DNA from: Actinomycetota bacterium | GTDB lineage: Bacteria > Actinomycetota > Actinomycetes > Streptosporangiales > Streptosporangiaceae | DNA length: 6,067 nucleotides | Assembly (NCBI GenBank): GCA_003168295.1 | Contig: PMST01000225.1 | Location: 13,821-19,887, forward strand | Direction of reading: 5' to 3' | Shown: piece after piece, positions 1 to 4,454 of the stretch | How positions within the stretch are numbered: the first letter of the stretch is position 1 | How the letters are laid out: each line of letters begins with the position of its first letter | Made by a program: the position numbers and the translations under genes | Notes under the pieces: model-generated | What the model was told of the DNA's origin: nothing | Database searches by the model: none | The model's input: only the letters and a program-made list of their open reading frames with translations

Positions 1-641
1 TAGCCGCCGGGAGGACCGCCCGGGGCTCCTGGGCGGCCCGCCGGGATCCCGCCTGCTCCGGGCGGGACGGCGCCCTCGCGGCCCTCGCCCCCGCGCCGTT
101 CGCCCGCTTGGGCGTCGCCCTCTTGGTCCCCGGCCTCGTCCTCGGCCTCGGCCTCGGCGACCGCGGGCCCGGTCAGCTGCATGCCCGCCTTCTCCGCCGC
201 GGCCAGGACCTGGCTGATCCACTGGCGGACCTGGGCTTCTGGCATCGCGCCGAGGAAGCCGTCGACCAGCTGGCCGCCGAGCACCGCGACCACCATGGGA
301 ATGCTCTGCACCTGGAGGGCCGCGCTGAGCTGGGGGTTAGCGTCGACGTCGACCTTGGCGAGAATCCACTGGCCGGCCGCCTCGGCGGCCAGTTTCTCCA
401 GCACCGGCGAGAGCTGCTTGCACGGCCCGCACCATTCCGCCCACAGGTCCATGATCACGGGCGTGGTGCGGGACCGCTCCACCACGTCGGTGTTAAAGGT
501 TTCCTCGGTGACCTCGATGACGGTACCGCCGTTCGAGGCGGCCGGCCCGCCGGACTGAGCCGTCTGCTGCCTGCGCTGCGCGGCCGCTTGCCGCGCACCC
601 AGATCGACGGCCCCATAAAGCGAAAAATCTCGCGGCTGCAT
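1..641 (-). CDS. ybbN: Thioredoxin-domain co-chaperone, YbbN/CnoX-like (N-terminal part, runs off left edge)
   Basis: 213 complete codons are visible and the frame is open to the window edge. The start ATG is at 641-639, giving [18 protein letters not shown], the typical opening of actinobacterial YbbN-like proteins; AGGA lies 7 nt upstream. Residues about 40-150 form a thioredoxin fold: a W-C-G-P-C active site at 70-74 (both cysteines present) and a cis-proline loop S-I-P at 113-115. The E. coli homologue YbbN/CnoX is a holdase that protects proteins during oxidative stress and passes them to chaperones; it lacks the full CxxC, so this copy may also be redox active (inference). Residues about 158-213 are an Ala/Glu- then Gly/Pro-rich linker of low complexity. 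The TPR region expected after it lies outside the window, so the full architecture is assumed. An ATG at 649 is in another frame and was rejected. Confidence 0.9.
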   Translation of the reverse strand, partial: MQPRDFSLYGAVDLGARQAAAQRRQQTAQSGGPAASNGGTVIEVTEETFNTDVVERSRTTPVIMDLWAEWCGPCKQLSPVLEKLAAEAAGQWILAKVDVDANPQLSAALQVQSIPMVVAVLGGQLVDGFLGAMPEAQVRQWISQVLAAAEKAGMQLTGPAVAEAEAEDEAGDQEGDAQAGERRGGEGREGAVPPGAGGIPAGRPGAPGGPPGG

Positions 642-648
642 GATTCCA

Positions 649-652
649 TCCT
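649..652 (-). promoter_or_regulatory. Ribosome binding site of the ybbN-like gene
   Basis: On the minus strand AGGA lies 7 nt before the ATG at 641. It supports this start over the out-of-frame ATG at 649, which the motif itself touches. No convincing -10/-35 pair was found in the 83-bp gap to the upstream GNAT gene, so the ybbN-like gene may have its own weak promoter or be read through from the acetyltransferase. Confidence 0.5.
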
Positions 653-676
653 GCCGTATTGGTGTCACTCTTTGAT

Positions 677-731
677 CCGGGACTCCCCCGGTAGCCCGGT
701 GGCATAACTCCGTCCGGCCGGTTCTTATGCC
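677..731 (-). terminator. Inverted repeats at the end of the acetyltransferase gene, possible terminator
   Basis: GGCATAA (701-707) pairs with TTATGCC (725-731). The arm at 725-731 contains the acetyltransferase stop codon, and the 17-nt loop contains the self-complementary CCGGCCGG (714-721). A second small hairpin follows on the minus strand: CCGGG (677-681) with CCCGG (687-691), loop of 5. There is no U-tract. The pair could end the acetyltransferase message or sit in a leader shared with the ybbN-like gene. The symmetry is directly visible; its function is inferred. Confidence 0.35.
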
Positions 732-1459
732 GCTTCCGCTGCGTCCGGACTGCCTCTTCCGCTGCGTCCGGGTTGCCCCTCTGGTTGCCCTCGGGTGCCA
801 GGTGGTAAGAGCTTGCGGCCGAGGTAGATGACCCCACCTGGCTCGTCTACCATCAGCGTGCCGAAGCCCAGACGGCGGTAGAAGCCGATGGCGTTGACGT
901 TACCCGCGACGACGCAGACATGCACGCCGACCGCGCCGGCCCGGGCCGCCGCCGCCGCGAAGGTCTCGAGCAGCCTGCGGCCGTAGCCCGCTCCCTGGAA
1001 GGCAGGCAGCAGGTCGATGTGCAGGTGGGCCGGGTAGTCGAGCAGGCCCGGCCAGAGCAGGCGCTCCGGCCGGTAGTGCAGGGCGAGCATCTGATCCTCA
1101 GGGGTGACCGGGGGCTGCGGCGGGACCGGGTAGCGGCCGGCCAGCCGCGGGATCCACCGCTCGCGGTAGGCGCGGGCGAACGCGGCCGTGTCCGCGGTGC
1201 CGAGCACATAGCCGACCGGATGGTTCCCGTCGTCCAGGACGAAGGCGAGCTGAGGTTCTCCGAAGACGTAGGGACCGGCGAACAGGTCAGGCATCAGGTC
1301 ATCGCTGCGGTACTTGCCCCGGGCGTCCCCGCCGCCGTCCGCGGTCTGCACGCAGATGGCGTAGACCGCGGCCAGGTCCCGTTCCTGATAGAAGCGAATG
1401 ACCGGAGACGACTCGTCAGCTTTCCTGGCGTGCTCGGCGATAGGGCCTCCGGTCGTCAT
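725..1459 (-). CDS. GNAT-family acetyltransferase, related to the bacterial homologues of the human O-GlcNAcase C-terminal domain
   Basis: 244 aa. GNAT enzymes transfer the acetyl group of acetyl-CoA to an amine. Visible motifs: an N-terminal [10 protein letters not shown] stretch (27-36) with a following T-A-D-G-G-G-D (39-45), H-I-D-L-L-P (147-152), the acetyl-CoA loop Q155-G-A-G-Y-G160-R-R-L, and the terminal [13 protein letters not shown] (187-199). The pattern 'ICxxTxDxGxDA' with 'HIDLLPxxQGxGYG' matches the group typified by crystal structures from Streptomyces sviceus and Oceanicola granulosus (recalled, not searched). The substrate is unknown. I chose the ATG at 1459; the frame stays open upstream to 1537, but that would overlap the divergent DUF1801 gene. 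The N-terminal 20 residues before V-I-R-F may be non-conserved. No Shine-Dalgarno is visible. The last 25 residues are a Gly/Pro/Arg-rich tail containing a DNA repeat. Confidence 0.85.
   Translation of the reverse strand: MTTGGPIAEHARKADESSPVIRFYQERDLAAVYAICVQTADGGGDARGKYRSDDLMPDLFAGPYVFGEPQLAFVLDDGNHPVGYVLGTADTAAFARAYRERWIPRLAGRYPVPPQPPVTPEDQMLALHYRPERLLWPGLLDYPAHLHIDLLPAFQGAGYGRRLLETFAAAAARAGAVGVHVCVVAGNVNAIGFYRRLGFGTLMVDEPGGVIYLGRKLLPPGTRGQPEGQPGRSGRGSPDAAEAA
734..771. repeat. 15-bp direct repeat in the acetyltransferase 3' end
   Basis: TTCCGCTGCGTCCGG occurs at 734-748 and 757-771, a period of 23 bp. Because 23 is not a multiple of three, the two copies are read in different frames. The repeat lies in the poorly conserved C-terminal tail and looks like a local duplication that may have changed the tail sequence. 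Confidence 0.6.
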
Positions 1460-1477
1460 GACAGCATGATGCCATCG

Positions 1478-1491
1478 CCGCATCGATGCGG
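1478..1491. promoter_or_regulatory. Perfect 14-bp palindrome between divergent genes, candidate operator
   Basis: CCGCATCGATGCGG is fully self-complementary and sits near the centre of the 52-bp gap between the acetyltransferase start (1459) and the DUF1801 start (1512). Placement between two divergent promoters suits a shared regulator-binding site. No regulator gene is adjacent to this gap, so the binding protein is unknown and chance occurrence in GC-rich DNA remains possible. Confidence 0.35.
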
Positions 1492-1499
1492 GCGGCAGG

Positions 1500-1512
1500 C
1501 ACAATAGACGGA
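1500..1512 (+). promoter_or_regulatory. Possible -10 box for leaderless transcription of the DUF1801 gene
   Basis: CACAAT (1500-1505) matches TAnAAT-type -10 boxes at most positions and ends 6 nt before the A of the ATG at 1512, the spacing seen for leaderless actinobacterial mRNAs. There is no Shine-Dalgarno before this ATG. No recognisable -35 lies 17 nt upstream, so the call is tentative. Confidence 0.35.
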
Positions 1513-1853
1513 TGGATGAGGCCGCCCGAGAGTACATCGACGGGATCGACCCCGGGAACCGCCCCCTGTTCGACCGGGTGCACCGGTTGATCCTGGCCGC
1601 CTACCCCGACGTGGCCGTGGTCATCTCCTATCGGATCCCCACCTACCGGGTCGGCCGCCGGCGCCTGCACGTCGGCGTGTGGCAGCACGGGGTGTCGATA
1701 TACGGCTGGCCGCAGGGCAGCGAGGCAGGTTTCATCGCCCGCCATCCCGCGTTGCGGACAAGCAAGGGAACGATCCGGCTGCGACCGCAAGATGCGGCCG
1801 ACGTTTCGGATGATGAGCTGCTCGACCTGGTGCACGCCGCCCTCGCAACCTAA
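1512..1853 (+). CDS. DUF1801 domain protein (YdhG-like)
   Basis: 113 aa, the usual length for small DUF1801 proteins. The N-terminus is helical (Y-I-D-G-I-D-P...F-D-R-V-H-R-L-I-L). The family core is I-S-Y-R-I-P-T-Y (38-45), then L-H-V-G-V-W-Q-H-G-V-S-I-Y-G-W (52-66), and near the end T-S-K-G-T-I-R-L (83-90), followed by a helix L-L-D-L-V-H-A-A-L. The family has the fold of the Bacillus iron chaperone Fra/YdhG, but most members have no assigned biochemical role, and no metal-binding cysteines are seen here. The ATG at 1512 is followed by another ATG at 1516 in a different frame. The gene is transcribed divergently from the acetyltransferase and ends 71 bp before the arsR-like gene, on the same strand. 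Confidence 0.82.
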   Translation: MDEAAREYIDGIDPGNRPLFDRVHRLILAAYPDVAVVISYRIPTYRVGRRRLHVGVWQHGVSIYGWPQGSEAGFIARHPALRTSKGTIRLRPQDAADVSDDELLDLVHAALAT

Positions 1854-1867
1854 ACGCGTCCGCGTTT
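1852..1867 (+). terminator. Small hairpin at the DUF1801 stop codon
   Basis: AAACGC (1852-1857) pairs with GCGTTT (1862-1867) around the loop GTCC. The left arm begins inside the TAA stop. The stem is short and there is no run of T after it, so it is at best a weak terminator separating this gene from the arsR-like unit. Confidence 0.25.
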
Positions 1868-1884
1868 CGCGTGATCCCGGATTC

Positions 1885-1913
1885 TTGCGGTTTTGGATTG
1901 GTTGCTTTAGAGT
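1885..1913 (+). promoter_or_regulatory. Candidate promoter of the arsR-SRPBCC operon
   Basis: TTGCGG (1885-1890) and TAGAGT (1908-1913) are spaced by 17 bp and resemble a housekeeping-sigma promoter (TTGACA / TAnnnT). The predicted transcript start is near 1920, leaving a leader of only about 5 nt before the ATG at 1925. That fits the absence of a Shine-Dalgarno. The -10 box lies inside the first of the two palindromic operator boxes, so a protein bound there would block transcription. Confidence 0.5.
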
Positions 1914-1933
1914 AACGGTTGCTTATGAGTAAC
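1900..1933. promoter_or_regulatory. Tandem palindromic operator boxes, probable ArsR autoregulatory site
   Basis: The 17-bp unit GGTTGCTTWWGAGTAAC occurs twice with no gap, at 1900-1916 (centre TA) and 1917-1933 (centre AT), differing at only the two central bases. Each unit is an imperfect palindrome (GTTGCTYW/WRGAGTAAC type; arms GTT..CT and AG..AAC match). The first covers the candidate -10 box; the second covers the start codon of the ArsR-like gene. The outer ends also form ATTGGTT (1897-1903) with AACCAAT (1931-1937). The A+T-rich stretch stands out from its surroundings. Direct adjacency to an ArsR gene makes autorepression the simplest reading, by inference. Confidence 0.7.
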
Positions 1934-2317
1934 CAATCAGCTGATGCCGTCTTCGAGGCGCTGGGCGAGCCGGTGCGGCGCCGCATCCTCGAGTTGCTGC
2001 ACGACGGGCCGACGCCGGTCGGGCAGCTCGCCGAGCGGCTGCCAGTCGGCCGTCCGGCCGTGAGCAAGCACCTGCGGGTGCTGAGCAACGCCGGGCTCAT
2101 CGAGCACCACAGCGTCGGCACCCGCAACCTGTACGCGCTGGCGCCAGACGGGATGGCGGCCGCGCAGCAATGGCTCGTGCGGACCTGGGATACCGCCCTG
2201 GCCGCCTATGCCGCCGAGGTCAGTCGTCACGCCGAACGCCAGGCACGAACCCACCCGCACCAGGCACCTATCCACCCGCACCAGGCACCCGCCGACCAGC
2301 CAAGGAGCGACCCGTGA
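1925..2317 (+). CDS. ArsR-family winged-helix transcriptional repressor
   Basis: 130 aa. Residues about 5-75 form the ArsR winged helix: A-L-G-E-P-V-R-R-R-I-L-E-L-L (12-25), P-V-G-Q-L-A-E-R-L (31-39), recognition helix G-R-P-A-V-S-K-H-L-R-V-L (42-53), A-G-L-I-E (56-60), wing to about 72. No C-x-C metal site is present and the protein has no cysteine, so it is not an ordinary arsenic or metal sensor. It belongs to the ArsR type commonly found next to SRPBCC/AHSA1 genes. The start at ATG 1925 (M-S-N-Q) was chosen over an in-frame TTG at 1919 because it fits the family N-terminus. The tail from residue 109 is a His/Pro/Gln repeat encoded by an 18-bp duplication. The stop overlaps the next gene's GTG start. 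It probably represses its own operon through the tandem boxes at 1900-1933. Confidence 0.9.
   Translation: MSNQSADAVFEALGEPVRRRILELLHDGPTPVGQLAERLPVGRPAVSKHLRVLSNAGLIEHHSVGTRNLYALAPDGMAAAQQWLVRTWDTALAAYAAEVSRHAERQARTHPHQAPIHPHQAPADQPRSDP
2251..2289 (+). repeat. In-frame 18-bp direct repeat in the arsR 3' end
   Basis: CCACCCGCACCAGGCACC occurs at 2251-2268 and 2272-2289, period 21 bp. It keeps the reading frame and encodes two copies of H-P-H-Q-A-P in the protein tail beyond the winged-helix domain. It looks like recent slippage or duplication. Confidence 0.75.
2302..2307 (+). promoter_or_regulatory. Ribosome binding site deciding the SRPBCC start
   Basis: AAGGAG lies 6 nt before the GTG at 2314, inside the end of the arsR-like gene. 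It is the clearest Shine-Dalgarno in the window and supports the GTG rather than the long in-frame extension that is open from 2170. Confidence 0.75.
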
Positions 2318-3066
2318 ACACTGTCCCGCCGATCCGCAGGGAAATCCTGGTCGACGCGGACCCGGCCACCGCGTTCGAGGTGTTCACCGAACGGCTGGCC
2401 CACTGGTGGCCGCTGGCCCAGCTGAGCGTCTACGGCGCCGACGCCACCGTGGCGTTCACCGACGGCCGGATCATCGAACGTTCCGCTGACGGGCACGAAG
2501 CCGTGTGGGGAACCGTCACCCGGTGGGAGCCGCCAGAGGCGGTGGCCTTCAGCTGGCATCCCGGCCAGCCCGCCGAACCCGCCAGCCACGTCGAGGTCAC
2601 CTTCGCCGCCGCGGCGGGCCAGACGCGGGTGAGGCTGGAACACTCCGGCTGGGAGGCCTTTGCCGATCCCGTCGCCGCCCGCGCCGAATACGACCACGGC
2701 TGGCCGATGGTGTTTGACCGGTACCGCGATGACGCCGCCAAACACGGCGAGCAGGGCGAGGACACGTGGGTGGCGCTGCTGCACCGCCCGGGGCCGGGGG
2801 CGCCCGCCCTCGGGACCCTGTTCGAAGACCCGCGGTTCGCCGAGCACATCGCGTTCCTCAACCGGATGCGAGAGGCCGGATACCTGGTCGCCGCGGGCCC
2901 GCTGCCCGACGCGGCGGGTGAGGGCATGACCATCTTGCGGCTGCCGGGACCCGGCCAGCTGAGCCTGGCGACCACGCTCGCGACCGAAGATGACACCAGC
3001 GTCTCCGGCGGCTTCCTGGCCGTCGCCGTCCGCCCCTGGCACGTCGTGTTGCACGCCGGGCTGTGA
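2314..3066 (+). CDS. SRPBCC (AHSA1-like) domain fused to a YciI-like domain
   Basis: 250 aa. Residues about 7-145 form an SRPBCC/AHSA1-like domain: R-R-E-I-L-V-D-A-D-P-A-T-A-F-E-V-F-T (8-25), L-A-H-W-W-P (28-33), G-R-I-I-E-R (51-56), W-G-T-V-T-R-W-E-P-P (65-74), F-S-W-H-P-G (79-84), T-R-V-R-L-E-H-S-G-W-E (104-114), ending G-W-P-M-V-F-D-R-Y. SRPBCC folds bind hydrophobic ligands in a deep cavity. Residues about 152-247 resemble YciI: W-V-A-L-L-H-R-P-G-P (152-161), F-A-E-H-I-A-F-L-N-R-M (175-185), L-V-A-A-G-P-L-P-D (191-199), and a closing V-R-P-W-H-V-V. YciI is a small ferredoxin-like protein of unsettled function. The GTG start overlaps the ArsR stop (GTGA), so the two are co-expressed. The ligand is unknown; the ArsR might respond to it or simply control its level. 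Confidence 0.87.
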   Translation: MNTVPPIRREILVDADPATAFEVFTERLAHWWPLAQLSVYGADATVAFTDGRIIERSADGHEAVWGTVTRWEPPEAVAFSWHPGQPAEPASHVEVTFAAAAGQTRVRLEHSGWEAFADPVAARAEYDHGWPMVFDRYRDDAAKHGEQGEDTWVALLHRPGPGAPALGTLFEDPRFAEHIAFLNRMREAGYLVAAGPLPDAAGEGMTILRLPGPGQLSLATTLATEDDTSVSGGFLAVAVRPWHVVLHAGL

Positions 3067-3094
3067 GCTGGGCGCTGAACCTGGAAACGCCCTC

Positions 3095-3126
3095 CGCCAC
3101 GTAGCATCTGTTGTGCTACCGTGGCG
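3095..3126. promoter_or_regulatory. Bulged inverted repeat over the toxin-antitoxin promoter, probable operator
   Basis: The left arm 3095-3106 (CGCCACGTAGCA) matches the reverse complement of the right arm 3114-3126 (TGCTACCGTGGCG) except for one extra C at 3120. The spacer is 7 nt. The right arm overlaps the candidate extended -10 box TGC-TACCGT (3114-3122). Phd/YefM antitoxins bind palindromes over their own promoters, with the toxin as co-repressor, so this is the expected control site. Confidence 0.65.
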
Positions 3127-3129
3127 CGA
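3114..3129 (+). promoter_or_regulatory. Extended -10 promoter, apparent leaderless start of the antitoxin gene
   Basis: TGC (3114-3116) followed by TACCGT (3117-3122) reads as an extended -10 (TGn-TAnnnT). Six nucleotides separate it from the A of ATG 3129, so the transcript would begin at the start codon. No Shine-Dalgarno and no clear -35 are present. This supports ATG 3129 over an in-frame TTG at 3111, which would lie upstream of the predicted transcript start. Confidence 0.5.
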
Positions 3130-3620
3130 TGAGTGACACGCCGGACGAAGACCGGGAACCGCTGCCGGTGAACCCGGGGCGCCGCGCCGGGGGCCGGGAC
3201 GCCCGGACCCGTGAGCCGGGGCGGCCAGCCTCCCGCGCCGAGCCCACCGACCGGACCAGTCAGGGTTCGGCCCGGCGGCGGATAGGAATCAGGGAACTGC
3301 GACAGCACGCCAGCGTCTACGTCGACCTGGCGGAGAAGGGCTACACGGTGGACATCACCAACCGCGGACGGCTGGTCGCACAGCTGGTCCCGGTCTTCGA
3401 GCCGGGCAGCCCGCTGGAGCGCCTGATCGCGGCCGGGGTCCTCGAGCCAGCCGAGGAACCTGGCGGCGTCGGCGATATCGATCCGTACCCGTCGCCGGCC
3501 TCCGGGCGGCTGGCCGCCAGCAGGCTCCTCGGCCAGGCCGGGGAGGGCCAGGCACCGCCGGAGGAGGCACCGCGGGAGCAGGCACCGCGGGAGCAGGCGG
3601 AGGCGGAGGAACGACGGTGA
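3129..3620 (+). CDS. Type II antitoxin, Phd/YefM family, with long N- and C-terminal extensions
   Basis: 163 aa, about twice the usual 75-100 aa. The family core is at residues about 50-92: R-R-I-G-I-R-E-L-R-Q-H-A-S-V-Y-V-D (50-66), G-Y-T-V-D-I-T-N-R-G-R-L-V-A-Q-L-V-P-V (71-89), the Phd DNA-binding and dimer fold. The segment P-L-E-R-L-I-A-A-G-V-L-E-P-A (95-108) and S-G-R-L-A-A-S-R-L-L (125-134) is the likely toxin-binding part. Residues 1-48 are Arg/Pro/Asp-rich and presumably disordered. No in-frame ATG/GTG sits next to the core, but a GTG at 3168 could shorten the N-terminus. The end carries 15-bp repeats encoding A-P-P-E-E, A-P-R-E-Q, A-P-R-E-Q. The stop overlaps the toxin's GTG start. 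The antitoxin would neutralise the VapC-like toxin and repress the operon through the inverted repeat at 3095-3126. Confidence 0.87.
   Translation: MSDTPDEDREPLPVNPGRRAGGRDARTREPGRPASRAEPTDRTSQGSARRRIGIRELRQHASVYVDLAEKGYTVDITNRGRLVAQLVPVFEPGSPLERLIAAGVLEPAEEPGGVGDIDPYPSPASGRLAASRLLGQAGEGQAPPEEAPREQAPREQAEAEERR
3551..3595 (+). repeat. 15-bp tandem repeat in the antitoxin 3' end
   Basis: Three adjacent 15-bp units: GGCACCGCCGGAGGA (3551-3565), then two identical copies of GGCACCGCGGGAGCA (3566-3580 and 3581-3595). All are in frame and encode five-residue repeats rich in Ala, Pro and Glu. Unit number may vary between strains. Confidence 0.8.
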
Positions 3621-4018
3621 TCTACCTGGACTCCTCCGCGCTGGTAAAGCTGGCCCTGGCCGAACCGGAAACGGCGGCGCTGGCTCGGTGGCTCGCCGAA
3701 CGCGCGGACCAGCCGCTGGTATCGAGCGCGCTGTACCGGGCGGAGGTGCCGCGGGCGATCTGGCGGGCCGAACCCGGCGCGCTGCCGCGCAGCTACCGCC
3801 TGCTCAAGCGCATCGCGCGGGTGGCGCTGACCCAGGATGTGCTCGATAACTCGGCCACCCTGCCGCCGCCGGGCCTGTCCGCGGCACAGGCCATCCACCT
3901 GGCCTCCGCGCTGGCGGTGAAGCGGGACCTGACCGCGTTCGTGGCCTACGACGAGCGCCTGCTCGCCGCGGCCAAGGACGCCGGACTGCCCGTGACCGCT
4001 CCCGGTTCGCCCCGGTGA
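3617..4018 (+). CDS. vapC: Type II toxin, PIN-domain ribonuclease of the VapC family, with an unusual active site
   Basis: 133 aa, the normal VapC length. VapC toxins are Mg2+/Mn2+-dependent RNases that cut tRNA or rRNA, using a cluster of acidic residues. Visible: Y-L-D5-S-S-A-L-V-K at the N-terminus, S-A-L-Y-R-A-E43-V-P-R-A, the third motif L-S-A-A-Q91-A-I-H-L-A-S-A-L, and F-V-A-Y-D112-E-R-L. In most relatives the third motif reads xxDAIHLA; here the codon is CAG (Gln). D5, E43 and D112 remain, so activity may be reduced, altered, or supported by another acid. The GTG start overlaps the antitoxin stop in GTGA, the normal coupling of these pairs. A strong hairpin follows 2 nt after the stop. 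Confidence 0.88.
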   Translation: MIYLDSSALVKLALAEPETAALARWLAERADQPLVSSALYRAEVPRAIWRAEPGALPRSYRLLKRIARVALTQDVLDNSATLPPPGLSAAQAIHLASALAVKRDLTAFVAYDERLLAAAKDAGLPVTAPGSPR

Positions 4019-4020
4019 AG

Positions 4021-4057
4021 GTCCGAAACCGACCCGCGTTCCCGGTCGGTTTCGGAC
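4021..4057 (+). terminator. Perfect 14-bp stem-loop after vapC
   Basis: GTCCGAAACCGACC (4021-4034) is exactly complementary to GGTCGGTTTCGGAC (4044-4057), with a 9-nt loop. It begins 2 nt after the vapC stop. No T-run follows, which is common for actinobacterial terminators. It probably ends or stabilises the toxin-antitoxin mRNA. Confidence 0.75.
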
Positions 4058-4245
4058 AATCGGGAAAACGGGGCAGCGGTGGCGCGCGGGCGGGGGCGTG
4101 GGCGGAGGCACGCAGCGGGGCCGTTCAGAAAAAAAAGAACTTTCTGTGCAACCGATGGGCGGTCTGCATCGTCTCTTAAGAGCGCAAGGCGGCAAGCGGG
4201 TTTTGCGTGCAGCGGCGGCCCGGACGCCGCGGGGGCGCGCCCGGG

Positions 4246-4273
4246 CCAGACCCTAGGACCCCAGACCCTAGGA
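4246..4273. repeat. 13-bp direct repeat upstream of the sigma-factor gene
   Basis: CCAGACCCTAGGA occurs at 4246-4258 and 4261-4273, period 15 bp. Each copy contains the palindrome CCTAGG. The repeat lies about 190 bp before the chosen sigma start and 50-75 bp before the ATG at 4322. It may be a binding site or a relic of duplication; nothing else identifies it. Confidence 0.65.
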
Positions 4274-4447
4274 AACCAGCAGGAATCCGGCGATTCAGGT
4301 CGCCGGGCAGAAATGTGGTAGATGTTGCCGTATCACACGGGTGTTCTCGAGGACGCCCCGACCGGCCCCGGTATGGTGCTCATGCCGGGCGGCAGACCCA
4401 CGGGGCGTATCGGCACGCCGTTCCCGTCGCCTGCCGCGGACATCATC

Positions 4448-4454
4448 GAGGGAG
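4448..4454 (+). promoter_or_regulatory. Ribosome binding site supporting GTG 4460 for the sigma factor
   Basis: GAGGGAG (4448-4454) ends 5 nt before the GTG at 4460. The upstream in-frame ATG at 4322 has no comparable site. This is the main reason for choosing the shorter protein. Confidence 0.55.

Noticed and set aside
108..707. Plus-strand open frame of 199 codons
   Set aside because: It is antisense to the ybbN-like gene, whose minus-strand frame shows W-C-G-P-C and the family N-terminus. The plus frame has a low-complexity Gly/Leu/Arg/His composition and no domain.
920..1507. Plus-strand open frame of 195 codons
   Set aside because: Antisense to the GNAT gene, which carries clear acetyltransferase motifs; the frame is a by-product of high-GC codon usage.
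3070..3092. GGGCG/CGCCC stem after the SRPBCC-YciI gene as a terminator
   Set aside because: Only 5 bp with a 13-nt loop and no T-run; such pairs are common by chance at this GC content.
2227..3308. Two long minus-strand open frames (275 and 292 codons)
   Set aside because: Both lie opposite the SRPBCC-YciI gene and have biased Gly/Arg/Pro composition without recognisable motifs.
3551..3595. Short tandem repeats considered as a CRISPR-like array
   Set aside because: Units are 15 bp, directly adjacent without spacers, and in frame within the antitoxin gene. The repeats at 2251-2289 and 6015-6067 are likewise coding repeats.
4126..4146. A8 run read as a minus-strand T8 terminator
   Set aside because: The hairpin preceding the T-run on the minus strand is only about 4 bp, and no minus-strand gene lies upstream that would need it.
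3341..4195. Minus-strand open frame of 284 codons
   Set aside because: Opposite the Phd/VapC pair; it crosses the antitoxin and toxin genes and the terminator hairpin, which argues against coding.
4183..4210. CGCAA...TTGCG pairing considered as part of a tRNA or small RNA
   Set aside because: No acceptor/T-arm layout or GGTTCGA-type T-loop, and the stem is only 5 bp.
4079..4321. Plus-strand open frame of 80 codons between vapC and the sigma gene
   Set aside because: Arg/Gly-rich, no ribosome binding site, no recognisable domain, and it spans palindromes and a direct repeat; treated as non-coding.
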